From Cryptomeria japonica (lineage: Eukaryota; Streptophyta; Pinopsida; Cupressales; Cupressaceae): 64,000 nucleotides of DNA. The notes beneath the pieces were generated by a model. It was given only the letters and a program-made list of their open reading frames with translations. It had not been told where the DNA came from and did no database searches. Shown piece after piece: positions 25,618 to 36,104 of this stretch (positions within the stretch are counted from its first letter, which is position 1; each line of letters starts with the position of its first letter). The position numbers were made by a program, and so were the translations under genes. The DNA is taken from NCBI RefSeq assembly GCF_030272615.1, contig NC_081414.1, positions 232,674,733 through 232,738,732 on the forward strand. The letters are read 5' to 3'.

Positions 25618-26249
25618 ATGGAGAATATAATGGTGTTTGATGAATTTCCATGGTTCATACTTTTTGTATCTTGTTGATTATAAGATGCAATGTAAAGTTA
25701 GCATGAGCCACCAAATTTGTGGTAAGTTCGATTGTGAATAGTCATTTAGATTGCATCGTGTTGAGTATTCAAATGCACTTTCTCAATGTGAAAATCCTTC
25801 AACATCCTCAGAAGATTGCATCGGTTCTTGCGGAGTTGTAGTTAAACTTGGCGAAGCAAGGTTTGGTTTATTTGGAATTTGTCCACTAAAGCATTATCTA
25901 TTGATATCACTACCCTTAGGAGTAGATTTAGATCCTTATAACCCTTTCCCCTTTATTTTTAGTTTATTTGAGTTTAGTAGAAGCATCACAAATTGCCATA
26001 TTCAATGATGAAATTCCAGCCATAACAAAGAGGTGAAAGAATGATTTGAACATGTACCCTTGGATTACCGACATATCAGATCAGGCCAACAGAGTCACAT
26101 CCATTGTGAAAAGGAACCTTGGAGTTGAGTGTTTTAACTCACGATAATCTTAGTATACAGTCATACTTTGATCAAGAGAGAGTGAAGTGATCATTAGGCA
26201 AATTTATTTTGTGTTAGGTGTTGTCATAAAAAACACGTCAACAGGACCT

Positions 26250-27575
26250 AAGCATAGTCGAAAGTTCTGATTTGATACAAGATGAGTCTAGAGAATTCTC
26301 TCCTATGGACCTCAAAATCGTCACTATAGCTAGCCCAGTAGTCTTCTACATTCATCTTATGCTTGCAGTAACAACCATAAGCTTTTCATCCTAGTCCCGC
26401 GGGATCAAAGCTTGTCCTACAAGGATGCTCTCGCAAGTAGTATGTGCCCAATTCTACAGTAGAATGTTTAGCCATTGTAGGGATTTTAAAATATACATCA
26501 ATGGTCTCAATCTTCATTGGGAATGAGACCCATGTAACCTTCTTGTCCCTAAGGATCTTCCCGTTTGCATTTGTTTGCCTAGCAACTTCCAGGAGCACTA
26601 TCTTGTTGGTGGGGTACTTAGGGAGTCAATATGGTGATCCTTCAAACCTTAAGATTCTCAAGCAAGAGAATCAGGGAAAGTGGATAAACCATGTTCCATA
26701 GCACCTCACCAATGTGATTGCTTGTTTTGACAGCCTTTGCAGTAGTCCTTGCATAGTCTTGACCATGCACATGGTAAAGGCATCAACCCTAACAACCTGT
26801 GATGACGTGCAAACATATACACCACGTACGAGGATATGGTAAAATACTTCTTAGAAAGTTGTACCAGTTGTTCATGTATGTTGTCCTTGATGATTTGTGC
26901 GCAATCCAACCGAACTTTACCTTTGAAGACTTCTTCTGCATTTTAGAACATCCACTCCTTGAACATATAGGAGTGGGGTAACCCTATGACACAGCTAACA
27001 AGGGTAACCATATCCTCACACTCTTCATTAAATTCACTCCTGAAGATCTTTTTGAGGATTTTGGAGATGTGGGGTCTTCTTTCCTTAAACCAATTGTCAT
27101 TCATCTTATTCTTGCACTAGATGGGATTTTGGTTGTACATCTCTTGTGCTTCTTCCTTGGGCACCACAATTGCGTCCTCATGGACATGGATGATGAAAAC
27201 CTCTGTAATGGTCTTAAGGGTAAAAACTTATATTACCATATCATTTGCAAACACCACCTTGCCTTCTAGTTTGTAGTGCTTGGAGCTCTCTACAATCAGC
27301 TCATAATTTTGAATAGTTTGTAGAAACCCAACAATCTATGCAATCTCGCTTTCCACCATTTTCTTAGCCTTCCAGTTAGGATCGGGACCATACATCCTAT
27401 GCTCAAAGTCAGTGTCCCCTACATTCTCCCATTTGCTTAGAACCTTGGAGCCCTGCAGTACTCTCTGATAATCATACTTCATCTTTTCTAACTTGTGGGG
27501 GTTCTCAACCTTGGACGTCTGAGAGGCTCCTAGTGCTTCGGGTGCCTTGGAGGAATCAACTACTTTGGGAGGCAT
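26250..27575 (-). pseudogene. Unassigned retroelement-associated ORF with in-frame stops
   Basis: An ATG at 27,575 opens MPPKVVDSSKAPEALGASQT, then KYDYQRVLQGSKVLSKWENV and YGPDPNWKAKKMVESEIA. Past a TAG the same frame continues through NYELIVESSKHYKLEGKVVF, VHEDAIVVPKEEAQEMYNQN, KILKKIFRSEFNEECEDMVT, LDCAQIIKDNIHEQLVQLSK and PCAWSRLCKDYCKGCQNKQS to a TGA at about 26,706, with no indel. After one shift it resumes as NKIVLLEVARQTNANGKI and KKVTWVSFPMKIETIDVYF. The five internal stops (TAG, TAA, TAG, TAA, TGA) fit C-to-T or G-to-A changes. The protein family is unknown to me. With the ORF at 20.8-22.85 kb it may form one long protein of a large Ty3 element. Confidence 0.55.
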
Positions 27576-27599
27576 CTACCTTGCACACTAGGACACAAG

Positions 27600-30399
27600 T
27601 TATGATGAGACTTTAAATGCATAAATGGGGGGGTTAATAGTGCCCAAAACAACATTAGCAACAAAAGTCATCAACATGGTGAATTAATCCAAGACAAATT
27701 TATAACAACGTTATGGCAGAAATGGGATAGCGTTGGAAAGCAATGCAGTTTGATGTTTGTGTTTTCAAAATTTGTTAGCAAAAAATGGAGGATTTTTCAG
27801 TGTTTAAAGGCATGTTGAAAACAAAGTTTTGGAATCGTATTGGAAAGAAATGCAGTTTGATGTTTGCATTTTCAAAATTTATTACAGAGTTGGAAAACTT
27901 GCATGTTTGGTGCGCATTTATAGTTTAAACTTGTTTTAGCAAAAAACGGGGGAATTTTCGGTGTTTAAAGGCCTATTGAAAACAAAGTTTTCATTTTACT
28001 TATTGATGTTGCTATTCCCAAAAATTTTGCCAGCTAGAAGTTTTCAAAAGTTGCAGTATTACGTCTGATTGTGTTTGTTCAACTAGGGTTTTCATCTAGG
28101 TTTGATCTAGCTAACCCTAGGTTAAAATTTCAGGTTTTAGATGTAGCATTTCACTAATATTTTAGAAAAAATTACTTATTTTCCGAGATTTTAATAATAA
28201 AAAGCATACCTAGAAACGATGGAGATGTTTAGCTCACCACAGATATTTCAGCTGGAATGGCCTAAGTGTTGGAATACATTTTGATGTACCAAACACCTTT
28301 CCCTTTTTGCCTTAACAAAAGCACTCGAATTCTTCTTCTATCTTGACCTTTTGGGACCGATGTTCTTACCAAATTTGACTCTTCTTTAAGGTGTGGGCAT
28401 TCTCTGGTATTTTCTTTAGGGTTTTCTTAGGGCATAATCACAAAATGATTTTCATTTCTTCCCAAACACCTAAAAGTTGGCTTGCTAAATAAGTTCAATT
28501 TTGGGTTCCTTCTACACTCTCTATGGCTTGAACCCTAATTTTACTAACTTGTGTTGAATGTTTAGTGTTAAGTTTGGCGATATAAAGGTTATGGCCTTCT
28601 AAAACATCTCCTCAACACTTGCGATTTCAATGAGAGAGGGGGGAGGAAATCTTATTTTTCTTTTGCGCCTTTGAAATGCATTAACCCTATCTTCGTACCT
28701 TTCATGTCTTCTTGATTCCTAGTGAAGATGGGGTTTACAAGAGCTTTTAGAAGGAACGACTTCACTCTGCTTAAACTTTATTCCGTTGCTCACTGCCTTG
28801 GTGTTTTAATCAAGATAAGAAGGGAAGATAGAGACACAACTTTGCCTCTTTTCAAAACGAACACGTGGACTTGCCCTTGCAAGAAGTGATAACAAAAGCC
28901 TTTAAAATGTTCTTCCTTTCATTTGTTTTTAATTTTCTTTGGTGACTTCGGTATTTTTTTTGGCCTTTTCAAGGCAATTTTTTTAAAAAAAGTCTTGGTT
29001 TTTAATAAGGCAAGTGAACTTGAATTTTTTACTTGCTCCGAGTCCAACCTTGACCTCTTCAACATTTTGCTCGGTGTTTACAAGGTTTTGGTTTTAAAAG
29101 ACACAAAGCTTATTTTTCATTTTAGCACCCTCATCCACTTTATCCATTTTGACTCTGGCTTTGGTCTTTTGGTATAAACTTCGGCGATATGAAGGCAAAA
29201 TGTTCTCCCTTATTAAAACATATGAACTTGGTTTTAATTAACTCTCCTTTTGTTATTTCATTAACACTTTGGTGCTTCAAAGTTTTTCGATATATTTCTC
29301 GGTATTTTGAGGGGGTGATGACAAAAGTATTTTAAAACATTTGAATTTTCACTTTGGTCTTACTTCTCTTTAGGTGTCTTAATGTTGCTTTGGGCCTTTC
29401 ATTGGCCTCTACATCGATTAAGTGAAGACACGCTAGTTCTAAAAACCATACAACCTTCATTTCATTCGTTCTAACGTAATTTGACCTCATTCTGGTATAA
29501 ATTTCGACGTTTTGAAGGGAGATACAAAAAATGCTTTGTTTAAAATGTTCAAACCTCTCTATATTTACCTTGCATTGTTAGCAATTTTGGTATGTTACTT
29601 GGTCTTTTTATCGACACTTGTTAGAGCTCTAGTTTTAAAAGACACGAACCTCATCTTAGCATCCTGATCACCTTTCTAAGGCTTGAAGAATTTATCTCAA
29701 CTCTTTTGGTTCACCCCTAAAAGTTCTGAACTCCTTTGGCATGTTTACATTTCTACTATTGACATGCCTTTCTGCATGATAGCAATAGCACCTTATTTGG
29801 AGATAACTTGAATTTGCTTCAGTAGACCTTTTGTTTCATTGAAAGCATTGCTCATCTTAGAACAGTCCTAAGCTTTGCAAAATTTGAGATCATAGTCTAG
29901 ATATTGTTTCTCAAGCCTTATAAGCTGGTTGTCTAGTGACTTTTTTGACTTTCTAAAATCCTGGCTGCTTACAATGATGCTCAAACTCTTAGATCAGTAC
30001 TAAAGGCATGGTCAAGCCTAACTCCTATTATGTTTTGGGAACCCACTCTCTCTCTCTCTCTCTACTTCTTTCTCTGCCAAACCTAACAAAATACTACTCA
30101 GGACCTCGACAAGGCAAACCAAGAAAGGGGATCCATGTCAATGATGGGGAGTGTGTGCAAGGCACAACACTATTCAAGGGCCTAGCATGACTCCATTGGT
30201 TTTGCTCTTGAAAAGGTGGCCTACTCTGCTAGTAATTCTGATTGTTTTTGATAAGGCCTACTTTGCTAGGTCTATTGCCTCTTTAGTGTCTTCAACTCAT
30301 TGCCAATTAAGTTCTACAACAGAGTCTTGACCTCATGGAGCTCGCATGAGGATGACGTGGATGTGGATGGATGGCTTGTGAATGCCATGGGGATAGGAG
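27600..30399. other. Non-coding spacer between gag and the unassigned ORF
   Basis: No coding motif. 27,715-27,990 contains interleaved repeats: GCAGTTTGATGTTTG at about 27,745 and 27,850, and GTGTTTAAAGGC with TTGAAAACAAAGTTTT at about 27,800 and 27,958. From 28,560 to 29,560 a motif like TTCGGCGATATGAAGG, then TTAAAACAT, recurs every 100-300 bp, an old degenerate repeat. A (CT)n run is at 30,047-30,062. Confidence 0.5.
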
Positions 30400-31092
30400 C
30401 TAAGGTGGACTATTGAGTAGGAGCTTTTGGGAATAGAGGTATTGGCGACCTTTGAGCTATCTTCCCAACCTATATCAAACAATTTTTGCCCTTATGGTTA
30501 TGTCATACTCATCTAGTAGAGAGGTTTCACCTATTGATTGTATCATAATAGCTACATCACTATTGACATATCTTAGATAATACAAGAAGGCATGATTGGG
30601 AGATGGCTTCACTAGAGTAGGGATCCTGTTCCATGTCTTTTAGAATATGAAATTGAAGTCTCCCATGAAATCATGAGGTGCCCTCTTGATTGTAGTTAGT
30701 TGTTCAACAAGTGATAGATGATCACATTTGTCTTCAAAATGGTCACATAATTTCTCCCCTAATCCGTCCCAATTGTGAATGGAGTTAGGTGGTAACCCTC
30801 TATACCACTACAAGGCTTTTCCTTTCAAGGAAGTGACCAAGAGCCTAACACCAATATCATCCTCGATGACATTATGGGCAATGTAGATGTTTGTAATGTA
30901 TTGAATGTGCTCTAGGGGAGTAGTAGTTGTTTCACCAGTGAAATATGTTATACTCTTTAATCCAACCATTGTTATATCATTTTTTTGGGCTAAAATGAGA
31001 GGACTTACCCCATTGAAGGTACCAAAACCCTTATTTCTAGCCATGTGAAATAATGGCCTATTGATGTGAGTGGTGGGAGCCCTAGAATGCAA
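30400..31092 (-). pseudogene. Ty3/gypsy gag remnant
   Basis: The minus-strand frame from 31,092 reads FHMARNKGFGTFNGVSPLIL, ITYFTGETTTTPLEHIQY and VIEDDIGVRLLVTSLKGKAL, then a TAG (expected Gln) and WYRGLPPNSIHNWDGLGEKL. This is the retrotransposon gag capsid pattern: F-x-G-E, H-x-x-x-F/Y, ED-x-x-x-RLL-x-x-SL-x-G-x-AL-x-WY, and W-x-x-L. Further sequence (KRAPHDFMGDFNFIF, NHAFLYYLRYVN) follows with more stops. It lies about 300 bp downstream of a primer-site-like motif, where gag should begin. Confidence 0.82.
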
Positions 31093-31398
31093 TGGTCTTG
31101 CAAAATAGAGGGGTAGAACAAGACCTACGTGATGGAGTGCCTAAAACCTCAACACCCCTAACCGGTGACAATCAAGGTCTACCTCTCCGTCTTCTAGAAC
31201 TTAAAAATGGAAGTTCTGAAAATTGGAAATTACCTCTAGAAGATATTATTGTATGAATTATGGGCGTTAAATCAAGAATAGGTCATGGACAAGAGACTGG
31301 ATCCATGAATAGAGATGCCAAGTGCTTGAATGATGACTGCCTCTAAAGGCTGAGCTGCTAAGAAAAGCATTGAATCCTTAGCATGTAAGTTGAAAGTC

Positions 31399-31417
31399 CA
31401 TCCCACCAAGCGTGCCA
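31399..31417 (-). other. Primer-binding-site-like motif upstream of gag
   Basis: The minus strand has ATGGCACGCTTGGTGGGAT, resembling the TGGCRCGC-x-x-GGTGGG motifs that follow the 5' LTR in several plant gypsy groups. It sits about 300 bp before the gag frame, the expected place. The adjoining 31,420-31,920 would then be a truncated 5' LTR, cut by the DNA transposon end at 31,925. This is an inference, as the second LTR was not found. Confidence 0.4.
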
Positions 31418-31924
31418 TAAACTTTTGTGACAAAAGTTTGCACCCTTTCTAAGTTATCAAGTCAACAACCTCGTGAAACACAGAAACAATCCCAAAGTGT
31501 GGGACTTTGTGCAATGGGGTTGAATCTTTGGAGAAGGTCGGCTTCCTTCTCAATTCAAGTGAAAGTGTTGAACCAACTCAACACTCCAAATTCTATTTCT
31601 AAACCTATCCTAACAACTTGCAGAGGAAAAGAGAAGAAAGAAATGCTAAATTGAAAGAAGATGATACACAAAGATAAGAGACATTACTCTCCCCACCTCA
31701 AAATGACACAAAGAATCAATCAAAATACCCTAGAGATGCATGAATTTCAGTTGCATGAATGACCCCAAACACATGTATGGAGGTTAGAATTTGCTAAATG
31801 TCAAAAGGGGAGAAGGTTTCCCACAAGTCACACCCAGAAACAACTTAAGAAAACATATACGTGAGAGAAAGCCACAAAACATACACTTGCAATGAAAGTA
31901 AGATAACATACACAAAATGCATAG

Positions 31925-31963
31925 GGGTGTGTGCACAAAGATGGTGGTCAGAAAAGTGGACAC
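31925..31963 (+). repeat. Left terminal inverted repeat
   Basis: GGGT, two mismatches, then GTGCACAAAGATGGTGGTCA at 31,931-31,950, followed by GTGGACAC at 31,956-31,963. The reverse complement of the 46.2-kb end has the same blocks in the same order, with about 10 extra bases between the second and third block. Directly to the left is the Ty3 region. Confidence 0.7.
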
Positions 31964-31989
31964 CACCCAAAAAAAACATAGAAAAACAA

Positions 31990-32200
31990 GCAGCGTGTAC
32001 GTGGTTTTAAAATTTGAAATTCCCACGTACGTGCTTAGGTTTGTTCTTCCCAAGCCTAGAAAAGGTAGCGTGTACGTGCTGCTTTTAAGAAAATGAGTGC
32101 ATACGCGCTACGCCTAGGAAATTGAGCGCATACGTGTCACTCATAGTAAAATGAGCGCGTACATGCTAATAGTCCAAATAAAACCATGTACACGGTGCCT
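31990..32200. repeat. Left subterminal array of CGTACG-type palindromes (7 copies)
   Basis: Seven sites are spaced roughly 30-40 bp apart: GCGTGTACGTGG (31,993), CACGTACGTGC (32,024), GCGTGTACGTGC (32,068), TGCATACGCGC (32,098), GCGCATACGTGTC (32,126), GCGCGTACATGC (32,154) and CATGTACACGG (about 32,185). The consensus is AGCGCGTACGCGCT, an almost perfect palindrome. CpG-rich palindromes standing out in AT-rich DNA suggest protein-binding sites, most simply transposase or accessory-protein sites. They lie just upstream of the 32,324 start codon, so they could also act in transcription. Confidence 0.8.
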
Positions 32201-34349
32201 GGTAAAAAAAGTTAAAAAAAAAAATTGGGTCTCATTTACCCGTGAATAGCACGTTTTTAACTTCATTTTTCCCCATTTCCTCTCCTAAACTACGAACGGG
32301 GTGCTAGATTTGTCCTCCAAGCTATGGATCAAGGTTAGTTTTTGTTTGTTTTTGTCTTTCTTTTCGGTTTATGCAATTTGTTTTACATTTTGAATTTAAT
32401 TTCATTAATTTTGATTAGGTTTTTTCATTTTTTGTTTCAAAAACCAGATTCTTCTAATCTAGAACAAGAACAACCAAATACACCTCCTGAAAACCCACAA
32501 GAACAACCAAATGCACCTCCTGAAAACACATAAGAACAACCCCCAATTCCTCCTTTTGACTGCACACTCGAAACACAGGAAGAATTAATTAATCAGTTAG
32601 GACAAAATACGTCTAAAATCAATAGACTGATTGTTAAATTGAAAAATTCTGAACTTGACCATCATCAATCCCTCGCCACTAGCCTAGAAACATTAGCTAG
32701 TGGTGCGATAGTTGTTTCCACAGAAATTACCAAATGGGGAAGCTTTAGGGATAGGTGTTGTCAATTCTATGACAATGGGCTATCATACGATGGAGTAAAA
32801 AACAAAAATATTACTAAACAACAAATATGTGTGCCAACAAATATGTGTGCCCCTTTTCGTTGATCCCAAAACTGGTCAGTCATTACCTCTTAATGCAAAG
32901 AGGTTTCCCATACATTGGTGTACCAATGTGTAGATGAAGAATCTTTTTTGGCAGAGGTGGTGGATGGTCTTTGATGATCCACCTTGTAATAATTATGAGG
33001 TGCCATTATATTTTCTGAGAAAAGTATATTGTGAGTTTGTGCTCAATGTGCGGCCAAACTATTTTGACATGAGAGAGTTTCATGGTAGAGGTGGTGGCTC
33101 TGCCCAAGATAGACCTGGAGCCCATAGGCGATTAGCCGCAGAGAGTCGCTGCCCCCTAGCACCCAAACCCAAGGTGCATCAGGTTGTCCCATTAGAGCTG
33201 AAAGAGTCGATGGAGCTACAAACTCTTTAGGCGGCCACAACATTGACTGGTGCCATCATCCAGCATGGGACGTCATTAGCATACCCTATTGTATTGGATG
33301 ATGAGCCATTAGAGGGCGACAGAGAGCCCATCCAACATATTTGTGTCAGTTGCTCAGGGATATGCTTAGGGATAGATGATGCAGCCAGTGCAGATGGATC
33401 CTCATATCATCTGTGCATGATTTGCGACTGTAGATGTCAGGCTCACGTAGTTGAGGATGTCGCGCTGACAAATGAGTTGATGGACATGGTGTTTGCCCAT
33501 GAGCCATAGACACAGATGTGCTGATTTGAATTCATAACATTTTATTTATCAGTCACTTTAAATTTCTAATTACATAAATGAATTTTTATTTATACATTGA
33601 TTTAAATTGAGACAAATAATATGCATTTCAGGATGTAGCAGTGATATCCCATACACCTCCCCCAGTTACTATAGCTGCAACTTCGATGCCTGAGGTATAA
33701 ATTATGTAACATGTTAAAATAGAATAGTACACTTTGAATTCAAAAAAATACAAGATATACTAAATATCTTTAATGCTTGGTCCAATTTCTAGTTTGTAGG
33801 TGTTGACAGGGGACGAAATGTCCCAGATTGATGACATCACACTCTCAGTGATCGATTTTGGCCTACAAGGCTATACGGTATCATTTTTTGTACAACTCTT
33901 TTTATGTATTGTTTTGATGGAATATGCAAGTCATTTCATTTTAGATTTTTAAAATTATGTTTAATTTATTATCTGTACTAATATCTCATGTTAATTTTGT
34001 TTTTTTAGGGTACCCCCTCCGCGTCTAGGGCTCGTCCTAAGAAAAAGAATTCCTCGAAGACGCCAAAACTTGGGAAGAAGGTAATTGAACAGATTTTTAG
34101 TTGTACAATTGTTTGAAAATGCTGAAATCAAGTATTAGTTGGGGTTTGTAGATTGATTAGTGTTTTTCGTCTATTTTACATGTACAGTGGCCATTGAGCT
34201 TTGTGGATATGTTGAATGCACCTGATTCACCCGTGGATCAAGAGAGGGCGGAGGTATGTATCTCTACTTTATTTTCTTGATTTCATGATTATATGCATGC
34301 GTACATGTGAACTTGTGATACATTATAATCTTATAATTTTTTCATATAG

Positions 34350-34418
34350 GAAATATCCATACCTATTTCGTCAATGGCGAACCCTCCTCCTTGCACTGGA
34401 GAAGCATCTCAGGATCCG
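34350..34418 (+). repeat. Exon duplicated at 35,112-35,177
   Basis: This 69-bp exon encodes SMANPPPCTGEASQDP near its end. The 66-bp exon at 35,112-35,177 encodes LVSHPQSIGEASQAR. The DNA shares TGGAGAAGCATCTCAGG followed by a GTAC donor, with matching acceptor context. This is an ancestral exon duplication. The GC-richer block at 34.56-35.07 kb lies between the copies. Confidence 0.7.
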
Positions 34419-34471
34419 GTACACTTTTGTTTGATATGTAAAATTAATTATTTTTAACCTTCAATACTTAT

Positions 34472-34472
<1 letters not shown>

Positions 34473-34533
<61 letters not shown>
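34473..34533. repeat. (TA)n microsatellite
   Basis: About 30 uninterrupted TA/AT dinucleotides inside an intron of the rightward transposon gene. Confidence 0.98.
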
Positions 34534-34536
<3 letters not shown>

Positions 34537-34559
34537 ATCGGTGACATGGATTTTTAGCC

Positions 34560-35075
34560 TGGTCCAATCACCAGGTGAGGCCACAAATCGGGGGGCCTCA
34601 TCCCCGCCTTACATGTCTGAGGTATTAACACCTCTAAGCATTAGTTATATTCTTAGCAACTATTTCCTCCTCCTTATCTCTCCAATAATGGCCATCTCCA
34701 TATTGTTGCCCATGAGCAACCCATTATCACTCCATCACTCGCAATAACACCCTTGAAGCTCAGGCCACCACCTTATCTCTCCAAGTTAGGTCTCCATATC
34801 TCTCTAGTCATTGCCACCACCGTACTGGTCTGACCATTTGATGGGAAGCCTTGTTTGCACACCGAAGACTGCAAACAATGGGGCATTAACACCCCCACAT
34901 AATCGCTAATTATCCAGGTCAACGGGCCATGTTTACACCATCCGTCAGAGTCTGGTCAATACCTGTAGGGGTTCCAACAACAAACGAGCCCGAAGACTCG
35001 GTCACAAGACCTCCATATTAGCACGGAGTGTGCAACACCGGTGCACCGCGGGGTCATCCCCTACTTATCATTATA
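34560..35075. other. GC-richer unassigned block within the transposon gene
   Basis: This stretch is distinctly richer in G and C than the flanking introns and carries no exon in frame with its neighbours. Its left part contains GGGGGGCCTCATCCCCGCC and its right edge ACCGCGGGGTCATCCCC, sharing CATCCCC in the same orientation. It looks like a separate insertion (a small repeat or solo element) in an intron, but no terminal repeats or target duplication were confirmed. Confidence 0.4.
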
Positions 35076-35686
35076 TTAATTGTATTTAATCTTTGAATAT
35101 TTTTTGTATAGGTAATAGCGATCGTTTCTACATTGGTGAGCCATCCTCAATCCATTGGAGAAGCATCTCAGGCACGGGTACGTTATTGTTCTCTATATTA
35201 TAGCTTTTAAGTGTTTTTGATATATTTATGTTAGTACATTGTATTAATTGTATATTTAATCTACAATAGACCCCTTCGCAGTACGACCATAACGTGGATC
35301 CATTTAAGTATGTCTTCAAGAAAACTCCTAAGAGTGACAAGGAGAGGAGAGCGAAGACATTAGCTCCTAGATCAGCCGATGAGGTAATCTACATCTCAAT
35401 TGCAAAGGAATTAAAGTTAAATGCATAGTTATGTTGTTAATTGTGAACTATTTTCTACAAAAGAATTCTAACTTGGCTTTTGAATTGTGGTTTTGCAGCC
35501 ATCTATAGAGCTGCGTACTGCATCGAAGAGGCTTGATTTTGATGATCCACCACAAGTTCAGGATCATATATTGCTATTTTTGAATGACCAATACATGTAG
35601 ATATATTCTACATTTTTATTGTATATCGATTTGGACATGGCATATGCCACATTTTTGTAATACTTGTATTGACTTGGCAGACATGC

Positions 35687-35690
<4 letters not shown>

Positions 35691-35720
<30 letters not shown>
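35691..35720. repeat. (AT)n microsatellite
   Basis: Fifteen AT dinucleotides about 90 bp after the stop codon of the rightward transposon gene. Confidence 0.97.
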
Positions 35721-35724
<4 letters not shown>

Positions 35725-35746
35725 ATTTGATCCGATAAATGTGTAA

Positions 35747-36040
35747 TGAGTTCATTATTTTGTATTCATTGTATTTTGTGGTTGTCCTTTTACAAATTTA
35801 AATGAATATTTGCATATGTAATCAACAATATGAATATAAACAACAAAAATATATGATATAAAACATTGCAATCGTGGAATATGATTTGATAAAATTTCTA
35901 AAATGTTGAATTAACCCTACAAAACTCCTTGTATTCAGTTCATTATTGTGTATTCACCGTATTTGGTGGCTGAGCTTTTATAAATTTAAATGAATATTTG
36001 CATATGTAATCAACAATATGAATATAAACAACAAAAATCG
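35747..36040. repeat. About 100-bp direct duplication (two copies, 190 bp apart)
   Basis: 35,747-35,850 and 35,937-36,040 share GTTCATTATT, GTATTCA, TAAATTTAAATGAATATTTG and CATATGTAATCAACAATATG. The last block (CAATATGAATATAAACAACA) is repeated once more just before the satellite array begins. Confidence 0.9.
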
Positions 36041-36104
36041 ACAATATGAATATAAACAACAATGTGTTTGGTGCGAGAGAACCCTCACGCTCGCAATGGT
36101 CAAA

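Larger units (their letters stand above)
22860..26200. other. Non-coding spacer with degenerate repeats
   Basis: No domain was recognised. The + frame at 22,672-23,157 is an antisense shadow that overlaps the unassigned ORF. From 23,580 to 24,330 a phrase containing GGCACCAAAATGG, a TTCCTCCT segment and CCCAAGTCAGGTA recurs every 90-120 bp in very degenerate form. A tighter 56-57 bp repeat lies at 24,490-24,720. The region could be LTR or leader DNA of a nested element. Confidence 0.5.
15745..31420 (-). mobile_element. Composite, heavily decayed Ty3/gypsy-type region (Tat-like, extra RNase H)
   Basis: Minus-strand Ty3 proteins occur in the order gag (30.4-31.1 kb), unassigned ORFs (26.2-27.6 and 20.8-22.85), zinc knuckle plus protease (18.6-19.6), RNase-H-like domain, RNase H, second RNase-H-like domain, and integrase (15.75-17.3). 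The order and strand fit one element. However, the 11 kb between gag and protease is far more than expected, so a second, nested element is likely. A second RNase-H-like domain after the classical RNase H is a known trait of plant Tat-lineage elements. No intact LTR pair was found. Stops and frameshifts are everywhere, so the element is dead. Confidence 0.75.
32324..35600 (+). pseudogene. Transposon-borne multi-exon gene, unassigned protein (possible accessory DNA-binding factor)
   Basis: Exon 1 is ATGGATCAAG (32,324-32,333), then a GT-AG intron ends at 32,447. Exon 2 (32,448 to about 33,525) encodes a Gln/Pro-rich repeat (EQEQPNTPPENPQEQPNAPP), a helical stretch, STEITKWGSFRDRCCQFYDN, FPIHWCTNV, NLFWQRWWMVFDDPPCNNYE and a Cys-rich segment (CVSCSGICLG, CMICDCRC) that may bind zinc. 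Further phase-0 exons between AG and GT sites are 33,632-33,694, 33,800-33,877, 34,009-34,080, 34,188-34,253, 34,350-34,418, 35,112-35,177, 35,270-35,383 and 35,499-35,600 (stop TAG). A possible exon starts at 34,558. Every listed internal exon is a multiple of three. Defects are a TAA at 32,531, a 16-bp duplication (32,821-32,852), three TAG codons near 32,932, 33,230 and 33,508, and a probable AT in place of the exon-2 donor GT. I do not recognise the family. Confidence 0.7.
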
